From: Pilaira anomala | Taxonomy: Eukaryota > Mucoromycota > Mucoromycetes > Mucorales > Mucoraceae | Direction of reading: 5' to 3' | DNA: 64,000 nucleotides | Assembly: GCA_025716855.1 (NCBI GenBank) | Contig: JAIXMQ010000005.1 | Span: 186,001-250,000, forward strand | Part shown: positions 34,738 through 48,977 of the stretch, piece after piece | Layout of the letters: each line of letters starts with the position of its first letter | Position numbering within the stretch: the stretch's first letter is position 1 | Notes under the pieces: model-generated | Told to the model about the DNA's origin: nothing | What the model saw: only the letters and a program-made list of their open reading frames with translations | Databases searched by the model: none | Position numbers and translations under genes: made by a program

Positions 34738-37700
34738 TTAGTTGGTAGGACCAGTAACCCAATCAGCAACATAAGAGAAAGCTTGAAATTCTTGTTGTTC
34801 AACACGATTAAGATTGGAATCAATTGGAGTTAAAGCAGGAGTTTCATTAGTGAATTCCTCATCAAAATTGGAAGTATCCAAACGACCATTGATAGTGGGA
34901 TAAAAGGGAGGAGGTACACGTTTAGCCAACATATCATCCCAGTTTACACCACGGAAGAAAGGATGACGCTTAATAGAAGCAGCATCATCAGGACCACTAC
35001 CTAATCTTTGAGTGGGATCTCTTTGTAATAATTGTTGACAGATAGAAATAGAGTCACTTGTCATATTAATAGGGTAAAGAATATCATCTTCTAAAATAGC
35101 ATCAAAGATTTCATCTTCATCTTCACCACGGAAAGGTGATTGACCTAACAACATTTCATAGATCAAGACACCATATGCCCACCAATCAACTGCACGACCA
35201 TAATTTTGTTCACGCAAAATTTCAGGTGCCATAAATTCAGGTGTACCACAGAATGTACCAGTTGTCTTTCCATATCCCATGTTTTCTTTACAGAGACCAT
35301 AATCTGCCATCTTGATATGTCCATCTAAGCTCAACATGATGTTATCTAACTTTAAATCACGGTAAATGATGTTTTGACTATGAAAGTATTCAAGCGCCAA
35401 AAGTACTTCACATGCGTAGAATTTAGCTCTTCTTTCAGAGAACTGACCACGTTGAATATGCCACATTAAATCTCCACCGTTCACGTACTCCATCACAAAA
35501 TAAACACGTGTCTCGGTCTGGAAAGTAGAGTGCAAATTGATCAAGAACGGGTGACGTTCACGATTTGCTGCCTGGAACACACGTTTCTCGGAGCGAACAC
35601 TATATTATGATTAGTTTTTATGTACTCAGTTTGGTTTTAGACGTAAAACTGATTCCTCACCTTTCAATTTCATCATTATCAATAATAAATCGCTTTTTCA
35701 ACATCTTGATAGCATACAATTTCTTATCAAACTTCTCTTCAGCCAACATGACTTTACCGAAATTACCTTTACCTAATACAGCCAAGAAACTAAAGTTATC
35801 CAATACAACCTTACGTTTGGCTTGACCCATACTGGGTTGCTTTTGTAAAGGTGCAGGAGGTGTCATAGCACCATAGGGTCCCTATAATATAAAAGAGAAA
35901 GTTAGCACCTATATCATACATATAAAACCAGTCTATTTAGTTTAAATTTACCTGAGCCATATGCTGCTGTTGTTGTTGTTGGTAAACAGGAGCATAATTA
36001 GGGTTAGGTTGAGGTCTACCCATCATTTGAGGATGTTGAGGTTGAGATTGGTAAGGACTATAAGACATGGGAGGTCTGTTTTGTTGTTGTTGTTGTTGTT
36101 GTTGATAATACATCTGCTGTTGTTGTTGATGTTGTTGTTGGTATCTGGGGTCAACAACATGATGAGGTGGAGGAGGAACATTATTATATCCATAAGGATG
36201 TTGTTGTTGTTGTTGTTGTTGTTGAGAATGAGTGGGTAAACTTGGAGGACGTTGTTGCTGTTGTTGTTGTTGATGGGGATAAATACGAGGAGGTTGAGGC
36301 ATAGACATTTGTGCAGAAGAAGGGGAATAATAAGGTTGTTGTTGTTGGTTATTCATTGGGTTTGGAGGATTATACATGGCAGGAGGAGTTTCAGGTATAA
36401 CGACAGGACTCTTTTGAGGAGTTAAAGTGACAGAAGAAGAAAGTTGAGAACTTAATTCATCTTCAACAGAAGGTATAGCAGGAAGTGGACCATCTTGAGC
36501 CATCTCCAATTTTTCATGTTTATCTTTAATACGAGTACTAGAAGAAGTCTTGGATTCTAATGTCTTGCGTTTAGCAGCTGCTTTAATTTCTGCCAACATT
36601 TGATTTGCCATTTCCATACTAAGACCACAGAAATCAGGTACATAAGCCTCACATCGTGTATGGGCTGTAACTGCACATTCAATACATTTCTTGGAGCCAC
36701 GAGAGCCTAATGGTAACATGTAACCACAATGACAACACCAATTTGCACCAATATTGGTAATAGGTTCAAAACGATGAGGAATCTTGTGATTAAGCTTATC
36801 TTCATCCGAGTCCTTTTTTTTTATAAACAAGAGGAATGAATATAGTGTAAATAAATAACAAACAAATAAATAAAAAAACAAAAGCTTACGGTTTCTGTAG
36901 AGTTGGAAGAGCATTTGGTAACAACTTTACTAGAACATTTCTTATGACAGGTGTATTCACAATCTTCACATTGATAACCACTATTTACAAAGAATTCTTG
37001 ACAAAGAGCACACTTCATCACATTATAGAACCTCTTTTCTAAGAATTGATGACCGTTGACTTCAACTACTTCTTCACGACGTTGACGTACAGCACCAGCA
37101 CGACCCAACTTATCCATGGGTCTTCTATTACCATCAGCACGTACAAAGTTTAATCTCAAAGCCAACTTGCCGACGGGCTCAACATCAAACCAAGCTTCAA
37201 TACCACCTTCAGTTTGATTGACTTGAACAGGAGGAATAGGATGTAATGTAGTACTACTATCTTCTCTATCAAGAATCTCATTTCCATTTTCATCATGACG
37301 TAACTTTTGAGCTTCTTCAGCCAACATCCAGTTTGGTACCTTACGTTTACGAAGTCCCTCTGTTATATCTGTAATCTTTAGCCAAAAGAAACCGATAGGT
37401 AATGATTTTTCGGTAGATTGATCATAGACACTAATCTCAATTTCAGATGCCTTATTTACATGTGTTTCACATAATTCGTTCCATTTATCGTTACGTGCAG
37501 GTCGTGAACGGAATACGATTTGGTTATCGATCTTGACAAGTACAACGGTTGCTGGTGTACGGATCATACGCGTAGGTGCGTGTGCGAGTTCCATAGCTTC
37601 CAAGATCTCCAATTGTAATTTACCAGTGACTGGACGACGGAAGCCAGGAGGCAAACGAGCCGAGGGAGGTGTTTCCAATTCTGTTGTTGTTTGTTACATA

Positions 37701-38085
37701 AATAGGGTTTAGTTACAAAGTAAAAAAAAAAAAAATCGTTTGTTGTTATGGTTACCATAATCATCTTCATCCCCGCCTTCACCAATATATAAACTCTTAT
37801 ACTTTCTTAATGCAGAATTCAATAAACCAAGTTTTTCAGTACTTTCCAACATTTTGTCTTGAACATCTTGTCGACTTTTACGATCAGTAGAGGGAGTACG
37901 TTCCAATACGTCTACCATACCTCTAATACCTTTCAAGACAGTCTTTTCAACATCAAGTTTATATTCCAATTCATGTAATTTGAGAGAGACCTTTGGTTTA
38001 TTATAAGGAGTTTCTGACATCAAGAGATCTGGTTTTAAAGAAAATAAGATAAGTATTTTCAAATTTAGATGTATGATTCAAGCCA

Positions 38086-38138
<53 letters not shown>

Positions 38139-38548
38139 AAGATTAGAGTACTTCTTTTTGGATGAAGTAGAAACGATAGCAGTAGGATTAGTACTAACCA
38201 TTGAACTTGTTCTCGGTGGATGCTCGGAATGTACATGCAGTTGGTGTTGTTGAATGACAGGACTTTGTTCAGAACCCGAATCCGAGTCTTGTTGCTTAGC
38301 TTCTAACCGATGTAGTTCTTCAGTAAAGTAATCAATGTACTTTTGATATTCCTTGATTTGAGTTTCACAGTCGGATATTACGTTGCGATCCTTCAATAGT
38401 GGTCGCATTTGAATAAATTTGTCACGCATAGTACGACTATGTTCGATTTTTGCCTCTAACTCAGAGATCTATAAGAGATGTATATTTGGGTTACATTATC
38501 TATTGACCTAGTTTTATTTTTTTTTTATTTTTTGTTACTTACAGTCAT
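34738..38548 (-). CDS. PKC1: Protein kinase C (fungal Pkc1 type)
   Basis: Seven exons (38543-38548, 38138-38468, 37756-38028, 36890-37680, 35952-36812, 35661-35881, 34738-35599) encode 1114 residues, close to fungal Pkc1 (~1100-1150). Domain order is two HR1 coiled coils ([39 protein letters not shown]), which bind Rho1-GTP; a C2-like region (about 205-370); two C1 zinc fingers ([39 protein letters not shown]); a Gln/Pro-rich linker; and the kinase. The kinase has GKGNFGKVM, the YRDLKLDN catalytic loop, DYGLCKEN, activation loop [13 protein letters not shown], turn motif ALTPIDS and hydrophobic motif [11 protein letters not shown]. It is the central cell-wall integrity kinase. The first coding exon is only six bases (ATGACT), chosen because it supplies the ATG in phase next to a clean splice donor; an alternative start at Met15 inside exon 2 cannot be excluded. 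Confidence 0.95.
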
Positions 38549-38868
38549 TTTTTTTAATATTTTTTTGGGTAATGTTTTATTTTTGTTTGTTTATGTGTGT
38601 TTCAAGTGGTGCCTGGGAAATATTTTTTTTTTTTTTAAAAAAAAGAGCCTTGGTTGAACCCGAGAGAGAGATAAAGTGTTTTCCTTTTTTTTTATATAAA
38701 TATATATAAAAGACTATAAAAAACTAGATTAAAAATAAAGGTTAATCTTTTTTTACTCTTTAAAAACAATAGTTCATCTCGAAACAACAGTAAAAGACAA
38801 GTTACGTTTTATTTCCTTTTTCTTTTCTTTTTGCAAGATTTTAGTATAAGGAATAAAAAAAAAGAAAG

Positions 38869-38909
<41 letters not shown>

Positions 38910-39660
38910 GCAAAAAAAAAAAAAAAAAAAAAAAAAACGTGTGTGTGTTTATTGAAAATAAATAATTTTTTTTCTTGTGATACCAACTTATTTACCATGT
39001 TTACAAAAAAGAGTTGGCTGCTTTTTTTTTATCCCGAAAAAAAAGGGGTAAGTAGTTTTTAAACGCGAGGTTTGTAACAAGAAACTCTTTCTCTTCTCTC
39101 TCTCTCTCTCTCTTTTTATTATTATTATTATTTGAAATGCATAAAACAAAAACTTTACAACAACCCACTCATCTCGACATCTTTCTCAGTGCATAACGTA
39201 TATAACTTACAGAGGAAAAAACATAGTATTACTCACATGCATATCAAATCGAATTGCTTAATCCATAAATATTTTGGGCAATAAGCGTTTGGAGTCGTAT
39301 ATATAAATATTATGTAAACCTTTTAACAGGAATTTTATATATGTACATACATAAAAGAAAATGCAGAATTTATATAATTTATTTTTTTTAGACGCTGTTA
39401 TGTATACATACAAACGTGTCAATTTAAATAATTATCAGATGTTTGAATTGGGTTTTCCTACTTTAGCCGTGGATAATACCATAATGTTATTACAACTGTT
39501 TTGTTATTTTCTGACGTTTCAATGTTTTATGTAATAAATTTACTAAACACACTTTTTGTCAAATAATCAGCATGACAAATCTTCAGTTTTTTCGAGAAAA
39601 AAAAAAAAAAAAAGGCATGTGTGAGAAGGAGAAAATCAGAAGATAATATGTAAAGATTTA
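38549..39660. other. Intergenic, upstream of PKC1
   Basis: About 1.1 kb with long A-tracts (38873-38905 and 38912-38937), a CT run at 39090-39113 and a leader region of PKC1. The right part is the 3' region of the carrier gene. No gene seen. Confidence 0.55.
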
Positions 39661-40834
39661 TTAATGTGCTTCCTTATGTTGAAAAAGCAGTAAGAGATCT
39701 TTTGTTTCTTCAAATACCATAAAGGTGACTGCATTTGCAGGAGCCACTTTTAATAAAGAAGGTGCTAAACCTTTATATAAACTACGTATCCCTTCTTGTT
39801 TAACAATATTCTTGATACAATTATACCAAGATTGATGGCGTATTTGTGAGGATAACGACGAAGACGACTCAGTAGCAACAGCAGCCGCAGCAGCTCCTTC
39901 CATTTGAATTCTCTTTCGAACTAGATCAAATGGATACACCACGATTTTACTAAAAAATCCAGAAAGTGCGCCACTCATCATATCATGCGTTGGTTTATAA
40001 TTTGTTGTCAAAATTTTATCATCCTACATACATATATGTATATTTGTTATTTCTTTTTTGCTCAAGATATATATTGATTATAACTTACTCTTAGTTTTTT
40101 AAATCCTTTCGCAAATACATCATAACTAGAAAACAATAGCCCCATATATGGCATAATTTGAATGATAGCAGGCCATAATCCTCTATAGAACCCTCTTGGT
40201 CCTTCATTCTTATAAATTTCTATCATGGCTTGTGTAACACTTGTATTGACCTGCTTTGAGTTTTAGTGTGTGTACAAGTTGGTGTTTGAAAGTAATAAAT
40301 AAACCAACCTTTTGTGGCGGCCCATGATTCATAGCGAACCTTGTTCTTAATAAATCAAAAGGATAAGTGGCAGCTGTAGCAGCACAACCAGCAATCATGC
40401 CACAACCAAATGTTTTCATACTATGCGGCACATTTCCATTTTTATCCACAATTTCAAATGCTTGTTCTAATTCCTTATAAGCCCAAAACTCAACCGCGCT
40501 ATAAGATAAATAAAGGTATTCGGCAGGCATGTTTCCCTTGTACAATCCCCTGATACCTTCTTCTTTCAAAATTGTCTTGAGTGCTTGTGAAATTTTTGAG
40601 TATTTGATATTCTGTGGAGTATGCGTAAACCCAAAGTGTGTACGATGGGTTTGTAATTGCATTCGAATTTTTACTACGTCTAATGGTGCAATGACAGCTC
40701 TACATTGTTTTTTTTAAGTATATTTGTTTTTGTTTTTTGGAACTTTTTTTTTACCGAGAAATAACACCTGCTACACCTCCACAAAAGGCTAACTGGTAAC
40801 TCGAAAGATTGGCATCTGTTACATAAGAAGGCAT
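39661..40834 (-). CDS. TPC1: Mitochondrial carrier, thiamine-pyrophosphate (Tpc1/SLC25A19) type
   Basis: Four exons (40755-40834, 40309-40699, 40089-40250, 39661-40023) give 331 residues, the carrier standard. Three signature repeats are visible: VIAPLDVVKIRMQLQ, TYPFDLLRTRFAMN and VYPFDLVRKRIQMEG, each with the P-x-(D/E)-x-x-(R/K) motif and following (D/E)-G-x-x-x-x-(Y/F)-(K/R)-G sequences (EEGIRGLYKG, NEGPRGFYRG, QEGIRSLYKG). The middle sequence SYSAVEFWAYKELEQAF resembles Tpc1 carriers that bring thiamine pyrophosphate into the matrix. Carrier family membership is certain; TPP as substrate is inference. A poly-Ala/Ser insertion (AAAAAVATESSSSLSS) lies in the third matrix loop. Confidence 0.88.
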
Positions 40835-40947
40835 TGCTCGATACTTAAACAGGTAGGAACCCTTTACTTTCTATTTATTAAAGACGTTTTCTTCTTGAAT
40901 AGAAGAGAGAAAAAGAGTGACTTTATTAAATATGTATTTTTTTTAGT

Positions 40948-41073
40948 TTATTTCTTTTCGATTGAAACTTGTTCTTCAGGTTTCTTGTTATCTTTTGTTG
41001 AAGATGTGTTGCGTTCGGGCTGTAAAGGCCAGTTGGATACTTTGGGATTAGTTGAAGTGGTGAAATGAAACAT
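40948..41073 (-). CDS. Possible 41-residue peptide
   Basis: A single ATG-to-stop frame encoding 41 residues starting MFHFTTSTNPKVSNWPLQPE and ending EEQVSIEKK. It lies 113 bp upstream of the carrier gene, on the same strand. Composition is protein-like (not homopolymer-derived), with a Trp-Pro and a Lys/Glu-rich tail. It could be a separate small protein, a 5' exon of a longer transcript, or chance. Confidence 0.35.
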   Translation of the reverse strand: MFHFTTSTNPKVSNWPLQPERNTSSTKDNKKPEEQVSIEKK

Positions 41074-41812
41074 TTTTTTTTAAAAAGTTGGTTTTAGACC
41101 AAGCTTTACACAATAATAATAATAAAAAAAAATCCTTAAAAATTAATAGGTGCTAAAACCATGCCGAATTCGGCACACTTTTTGAATAATTTAAGCTTTT
41201 TTTTTGAATTTCGATCTATATCGCAATTATGTCAAGAAAATTTTAAAATGGATTGACAAAGTGCTAGTAGTACTAAGTTTATAATGACCACACGTATGCT
41301 TTTTTTTTCTCATTATTACCGAAAAAAAAAAGGGTACCGTAGTGTTACCATTTAAAAAAACAAAACCGATATGATTTATTTTTTAAATGTACATATGGTA
41401 CCTACATAGTTGTGTATAAGAGCAAAACGAACATTTTTCTTTTATTTACCTAGTCTAACTGTCATTTAAAGAAACTATATGATTAAGAGAAGACTATGAC
41501 TCCTGTTACTACTTTCCGCTATATATAGAACGCAAAATAAATATGTTGTCCTTTCACGTCTTTTTTGAGAGAGACATCCCCCCTTTTTTTTTTCTTACGT
41601 ATTGGCAGTGGAGGATAACATGAGCTGAACAAGGGTTCTTTTTTGTTTTGTTTTTTTTGGAGAATAAAGAGTCAAGATATAACGAATTCAAACGTGAAGA
41701 TTAATGTACAAAGAGTTTTGAAAGAGGCCAAATATATATACAATATTTTTTTTTCTCACTCTTTTACATTTGTTTATTGCTTTACTTCTTTTCTTTTTCC
41801 AAATTATTGTTA
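41074..41812. other. Intergenic, divergent promoter region
   Basis: AT-rich, containing a 14-base GC-rich perfect palindrome (41162-41175) described among the findings. No gene seen. Confidence 0.5.
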
Positions 41813-42331
41813 ATGGCTTTTATTCACCGGGTATCAAAAAGAATATCTAAAAAAAAAAAGCATCGTGCAATGCTTTTAAAAGATTTCGTATTAACACCTA
41901 AAAAAAGATCCAAGCGACGTACTCATTCCAAATTGGCCGAACTTAGAGTCAAGTTTTATATTGCGGATGACTTGAACTTTAATAATAATGTTAATATCAC
42001 GTACTTGGATGCAGATCTTGATACAATCATGACAGATGCATGTATTACAGATGACGTGATTATGGAAGAAGTATGGCAACAACAAGAAGATGATATGATG
42101 ATAATAGATGATGAAGATTCAGAATATAGATATCAGGTAGATATATTACATGCTACACGACGATATAATGAGTTCAATGAAGATGATCAATCAGAAGAAC
42201 GTAGCCTAAAGTTGTTTATTTTACTTGAATCATTTTATGAAAATAGTATAAATTTAACTGAAGCAGATATAAGGCCTGTTAGTGAAGATACGCCGTTCGA
42301 TTCAACAGGTGACTTTATACTGTTTCCATAG
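41813..42331 (+). CDS. Unknown protein, basic N-terminus and acidic C-terminus
   Basis: Single exon, 172 residues beginning MAFIHRVSKRISKKKKHRAM. The first 45 residues carry several basic clusters (KKRSKRRTHSK) that look like a nuclear localisation signal. The rest is acidic and helix-prone, for example QQQEDDMMIIDDEDSEYRYQ and SLKLFILLESFYENSINLT. The frame is open further upstream to 41777 but has no ATG there. I recognise no family. Length, ATG context and non-repetitive composition make a real gene likely. Confidence 0.65.
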   Translation: MAFIHRVSKRISKKKKHRAMLLKDFVLTPKKRSKRRTHSKLAELRVKFYIADDLNFNNNVNITYLDADLDTIMTDACITDDVIMEEVWQQQEDDMMIIDDEDSEYRYQVDILHATRRYNEFNEDDQSEERSLKLFILLESFYENSINLTEADIRPVSEDTPFDSTGDFILFP

Positions 42332-43846
42332 GTTTGGTATCATGGCCATGAGTACGTTTTATCGAGGCGCTCTTTCTTTTTATAGAATGATTGATACGCA
42401 ATAGGAAGAATGATAGAACCATAGAGATCATATGTAGAAGAGAGTTGTAGAAACAAGATTCAAGCATGAATCTTTTAAATATTTACTACTATTGTATTAA
42501 ATATTGTAATAATAGTCTTACTACTATTGTATTAGATATTGTAATAATAGTCTTACTACTATTGTATAAACTATTGTAATAATATTAAGTGTTTTTTTTT
42601 CTTTTTTTTTTTTAGAGTTGGATATTTTCATTGCATAATCATTAAACTTTATTCAGAAAAGGTTAAACAGAATTGACATTTATTAACTATTCACTTTTAG
42701 GAATAGTTTGTAAATATTTCTTGTCGTTTTTATTGCCTTAGAGTGTGATTGTTTTAATTTTTTTTTTTTTTTTTTTTTGTTTTGGTTTTGTCATGTTACA
42801 TATCTTATATTATACTCATTTAAATCTTGTTGATAAAAGACAATATGAGAGAGTTATATAGCAACCTTTTGTTTCACAGTAAATGTACATATATTATGGT
42901 TAAAGTTAAAACTAATTTTGAAGCTGGAATATGCTCATGTAACTTTGCAAATAATGGACTTTGAATCATGAAAAATACAATGTAACATAGTTTGAGTTAT
43001 ATATAAGACAATGTACGTATTGTATGTATACATATTGTTACATGAATCTAATCGGATGAATATTTATTCTCGTTATTTAATACGGGTCAAGGTTATATTT
43101 TATTATATTTATATTTATATGTACCTCATCCATATTAATAACTACTATAGGGGGGAAGATTACGTATTTTTTCGCCATAAAGACGTCAATAACGAACGCT
43201 ATAAAGGGTCTCATTTTTTTTTTTTTAAAAAAAAACACTTATTGTTTTAGTAAGTCGGTGCTTGATAAATAGAAACACGTTTTAATAATTATTTTATAGC
43301 CCAAGATGCATAAATTTAGATAAAAAGCCCCAAAATCCCATACATTTAAACACAAATAAATGAGCCCATAATATACAATGTTACAAATAGAACGATATCT
43401 ACTATATATTTACGTAAAAAAGAAATAAAAGAATATAAACCAACAACATGTAGATCTTTATACTGTTTTTTTTTTAAAAATAGTAAAAATCACTTTTCTT
43501 AAGCGCATGTATCTGTCTTTCTAAAAATCACTCTTTTTAATTTATATGCATTTCATAGTCAGCGTCTATAAAATAATATAAAAAAACCTGGTTTTTTCCC
43601 CCTATGTTATTATTTTTCTTATTACACGTATGAATTGAGTCATATAATATATAAATCGGAAAGCCCTTTTTTAACACACTTTAAATAAAAATTATAACAA
43701 AGCTTAGCAAAAGTGATTTTTATCGGCAACAAGAAACAGAATTTAATTGGTCCAAAAAAAGGCACAAATAATAAAAGTGTGTATAATAATTTTTTTTTCT
43801 TCTTCTCTTTTCTCTCTCTTTTTTTTTTATTGAAAAATAAAATAAA
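42332..43846. other. Intergenic, ~1.5 kb
   Basis: AT-rich sequence. It starts with the tandem repeat at 42483-42585 and includes a T-tract at 42761-42778 and a T12A9-type junction near 43216. No gene seen. Confidence 0.5.
42483..42585. repeat. Three tandem copies of a ~35 bp AT-rich unit
   Basis: Unit TTACTACTATTGTATTAAAT plus ATTGTAATAATAGTC, nearly identical in copies one and two, slightly diverged in the third. It lies in the 3' flank of the unknown basic/acidic gene. Each copy is partly self-complementary. Confidence 0.8.
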
Positions 43847-45983
<2,137 letters not shown>

Positions 45984-46175
45984 TTACACTGTAACAAATT
46001 TTTCTTTTTTCATGTGTTGTAACAATTTATTTTATTTTCTCGTTGGACAAAAAAAAAAAAAAAAAAAAAAAAAAGCTTATAATAAAGTAACTTATTTACA
46101 CACACACACACACACAACAGTCTTTTTTTTTTTTCTTTTCTTTCTTCATCACAAATTTACATTCATTTTTTCATA

Positions 46176-47809
46176 ATGAGAACAATAGGCTTTTTTGCCC
46201 TTTCCACATTCCTTTTAAGTTCAATAGTGACTGCACAAGATTATCGACCTGGAGAAGATAATTATAGCTTTAAAACGATCGTAGGAAATGGTAATTAAAA
46301 ATTATTAAAAAAAAAACAAAATATTGACACTACTTGTTATTTTATTTAAAAAAAAAAAAAAAGAAACATCACACGGTTTTACTATTGAATATAAAAAATA
46401 TTACAAAGTAGTGACAAATCTAATTACAAGCAAAAGATATTGTCTGGTAGGCTGGGGAGAATCTACACCAGAAGATTGTGCTGAAGAAAATTCTTTTGCT
46501 GTACCAGTTCAACAATTTAGTTTTGAAGCTGATGTAAAGAGTGTGGGTCCATTTGTTGAGGTAAGACAAAAAAAAAAAGTAATTTATAAAAAGGTACATA
46601 TTTATTTATACATTTTATAAAAACAGTTACTTGGTATTCAAGATCGAATTACATCTGGTATTGAAGTCAATAGTACAACATCTCCTTGTGTTATTAAAGG
46701 AAGTAAAGTTCAGAAATTAAAAGGTCCTGATCTTACATTTTCAAACCTTGATAAAATGTATCATGCTAGTTTCTCTGGTGATAGTGACACATTAGGTCCT
46801 CTTCAAGTAAAGTGAATATAATATAATATTATCAGTCTATATACTAATACTAATATATATTATAAAAATAGAAAGCATCTTGGATTTTATATTTAGGTGC
46901 CTTTTTCGATTTGGAAGCACAAGCCTTTTCAATTTATAACCAAATTGTAAACGATTACGAGTGTCACAGACAAAATCTCGGTACGATTTATAACCGTAAA
47001 GGTATTTCTTGGACCACCTTTAATCCAGTAGCAAAGACATATACTACCAATGGAGATCATTATTATGATCAATTATCTCAAGATGCTGGTGCTACTTTAA
47101 TTACAAATAACAGATTACAAGATCATACCTTTAATACTGATCCTGTTGGCCTTAACTTATTAGTCAAAGCCTTGGTCTCTGCCGATATCATTATTGATAC
47201 AAGTGATCCAAAAGTAAATTATACAAATTGGTTTGATGCAGGTGGATTATACTTTAAACCCGGTAGTAGTTTCGGTGCTGTAAAAGCACTTGATAATAAA
47301 CAAGTCTATACCATGCATGGTCTTTTGAATACTTATGGTGCTTCTGGTAAGGATAAAAATAAATATATGTATACTACTCAACTTATTTATATATTTTTTT
47401 TAAAAAAAAAAAAGATTGGACACAGAGATCTGCTGCACGCCCTGATCTTGCTTTATTAGATCTCATCAAATTATTATATCCTAAAGCTGTTGTAGCAAAA
47501 GAAAGTATGTTTCCACTTTGGCTTGCTCCTTTTGACTCCACTGAACGTCGTACGATTGAAGATGCAACTTATGGTAATTGTTCTAGTATGGCCACAACAG
47601 CCGCTGAAGAATCATTGTGTTACCTCGCTAATGGTGAAAGTGGTACAGTGCATCAACCGGATTTATCGTCAAGCGGAAAAGCTGGTATCTCGGTCGGTGT
47701 TATTCTATTTGTTCTGTTGACTGCATGTGTTGGTACCTGGCTTTTCCGTAGACATCGTCGTAATCAAAGACATAACTTTTACAGAATGAATGATCTTCAA
47801 TCATCATAA
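46176..47809 (+). CDS. Type I membrane protein with periplasmic-binding (TroA/FecB-like) ectodomain
   Basis: Five exons (46176-46290, 46364-46560, 46627-46806, 46872-47346, 47415-47809) encode 453 residues. A signal peptide (MRTIGFFALSTFLLSSIVTA) is followed by a large extracellular domain with N-glycosylation sites, one transmembrane helix (GISVGVILFVLLTACVGTWL) and a short basic tail (FRRHRRNQRH). The segment KASWILYLGAFFDLEAQAFS resembles the W-x-x-(F/Y)-x-(A/G)-x-(F/L)-(F/L)-(N/D)-x-E helix of bacterial siderophore/metal-binding proteins. Such proteins on the surface of Mucorales are candidates for siderophore or metal capture; the Rhizopus ferrioxamine-binding proteins would be the comparison to make. 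The ligand is inference. Two introns end in A-tract acceptors. Confidence 0.68.
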
Positions 47810-48008
47810 TAATAATAAACATTATATTTATAATATATAGGAGAAGAAGTGAATATGTATATATATATATACATATATTTTATTATGATTAAAGAGAGAA
47901 ACAAAAAAAAAGGAGTGTATAAGTTTAAAGTGAATAGATTGTACAAGGAATGAATAAAGTAAATAATTACTATGTATATATATATGTAACAAGATGGTAT
48001 TTTTTTTT

Positions 48009-48977
48009 TTAGTAGCAAATTGGGGAATCAGTAGTTGACAGTTTTCTTGTTTTCCACCAATTTCGTTTTTCATCAGAAGATGATGTGGCTGAGGTAGTAG
48101 TAGGTGATGGAGGAGGAAGAAGAGGGGACGGAGGAGAAAAGATAGATTTAGATAATTTACGTTTCCAAGCACCTAAAGTAGAAGGAGCTCGCAATAAGAA
48201 ACGACTTTGCTGCTGCTGTTGTTGTTGTTGTTGTTGAATATCTACTATAGGAGCAATATCATCTGCTGTTGTTGTTGTTTCAGTTTGTTGTTGTTGTTGT
48301 GCCTGAATGCAAGATTGTTCGAATTCTCTTAATTGAAATAATAAACCAAGGTTAGGACTAATAGGAGGAGCCAAGAGTTTCACATGATTATAAGCATCTT
48401 GCATTGGTAATCCTAAGGTCTTTATCACATAAGCAATGATCACAGTAGCTGAGCGAGCGACACCACATTGGCAATGAACCAAGATATTTTGTCTAGATGA
48501 TCTTGCTCTATCAATAATATCAATCGCCTTTTTTAATTCGGATACCAAATTATCTTGATTATGTTGCCATGGTAATTTTTGATAAGAGATATCTGTATTG
48601 GTAGATTGAATGGTTTGAATACTAGATGCTGTACTGACTGTAGAAGCTTTAGATAAGGAAGGTGAAGGAGTTAAATCTTCCATAGGTTGAAACATGTATT
48701 CATATGGATTATTCACTTCGGCTGCTACATTTAATATAGCTCCAATGGATAAATCTTTCATCAAATCTAAATCCATTGCATTCTTTTCTGATCCTAAATA
48801 AAGATATGGCATAATATTTACTGGTCCAGTTGGATAAGCATTCACATCATCTTTTTGTTCAATTGAAATGGCTTTCTCGGCTGAAAGACATAATGATAAA
48901 TTCTTATTGTTTCTTCTACGATTTGCAAGTGTACTAGCACTTGGGGAAATAGAAAGTGATAATCTCTTGGTTGTCAT
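48009..48977 (-). CDS. Dual-specificity MAPK phosphatase (Pmp1/Msg5/Sdp1 type)
   Basis: Single exon, 322 residues. The phosphatase domain (about 50-225) starts NIMPYLYLGSEKNAMD and has the catalytic P-loop VHCQCGVARSATVIIAYVI, with nucleophile Cys and conserved Arg. The HCQCG(V)-x-RSA form is typical of fungal MAPK phosphatases. The general acid is probably in the preceding loop (LPWQHNQDN, Asp). Gln-rich stretches (about 236-262) and a Pro/Ser C-terminus follow. Inferred role: inactivation of cell-wall-integrity or pheromone MAP kinases. Intronless, unusual in this window. Confidence 0.9.
   Translation of the reverse strand: MTTKRLSLSISPSASTLANRRRNNKNLSLCLSAEKAISIEQKDDVNAYPTGPVNIMPYLYLGSEKNAMDLDLMKDLSIGAILNVAAEVNNPYEYMFQPMEDLTPSPSLSKASTVSTASSIQTIQSTNTDISYQKLPWQHNQDNLVSELKKAIDIIDRARSSRQNILVHCQCGVARSATVIIAYVIKTLGLPMQDAYNHVKLLAPPISPNLGLLFQLREFEQSCIQAQQQQQTETTTTADDIAPIVDIQQQQQQQQQQSRFLLRAPSTLGAWKRKLSKSIFSPPSPLLPPPSPTTTSATSSSDEKRNWWKTRKLSTTDSPICY

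Noticed and set aside
35961..36239. Plus-strand poly-Leu frame opposite the PKC1 gene
   Set aside because: It is the antisense translation of the CAA/CAG glutamine repeats in PKC1.
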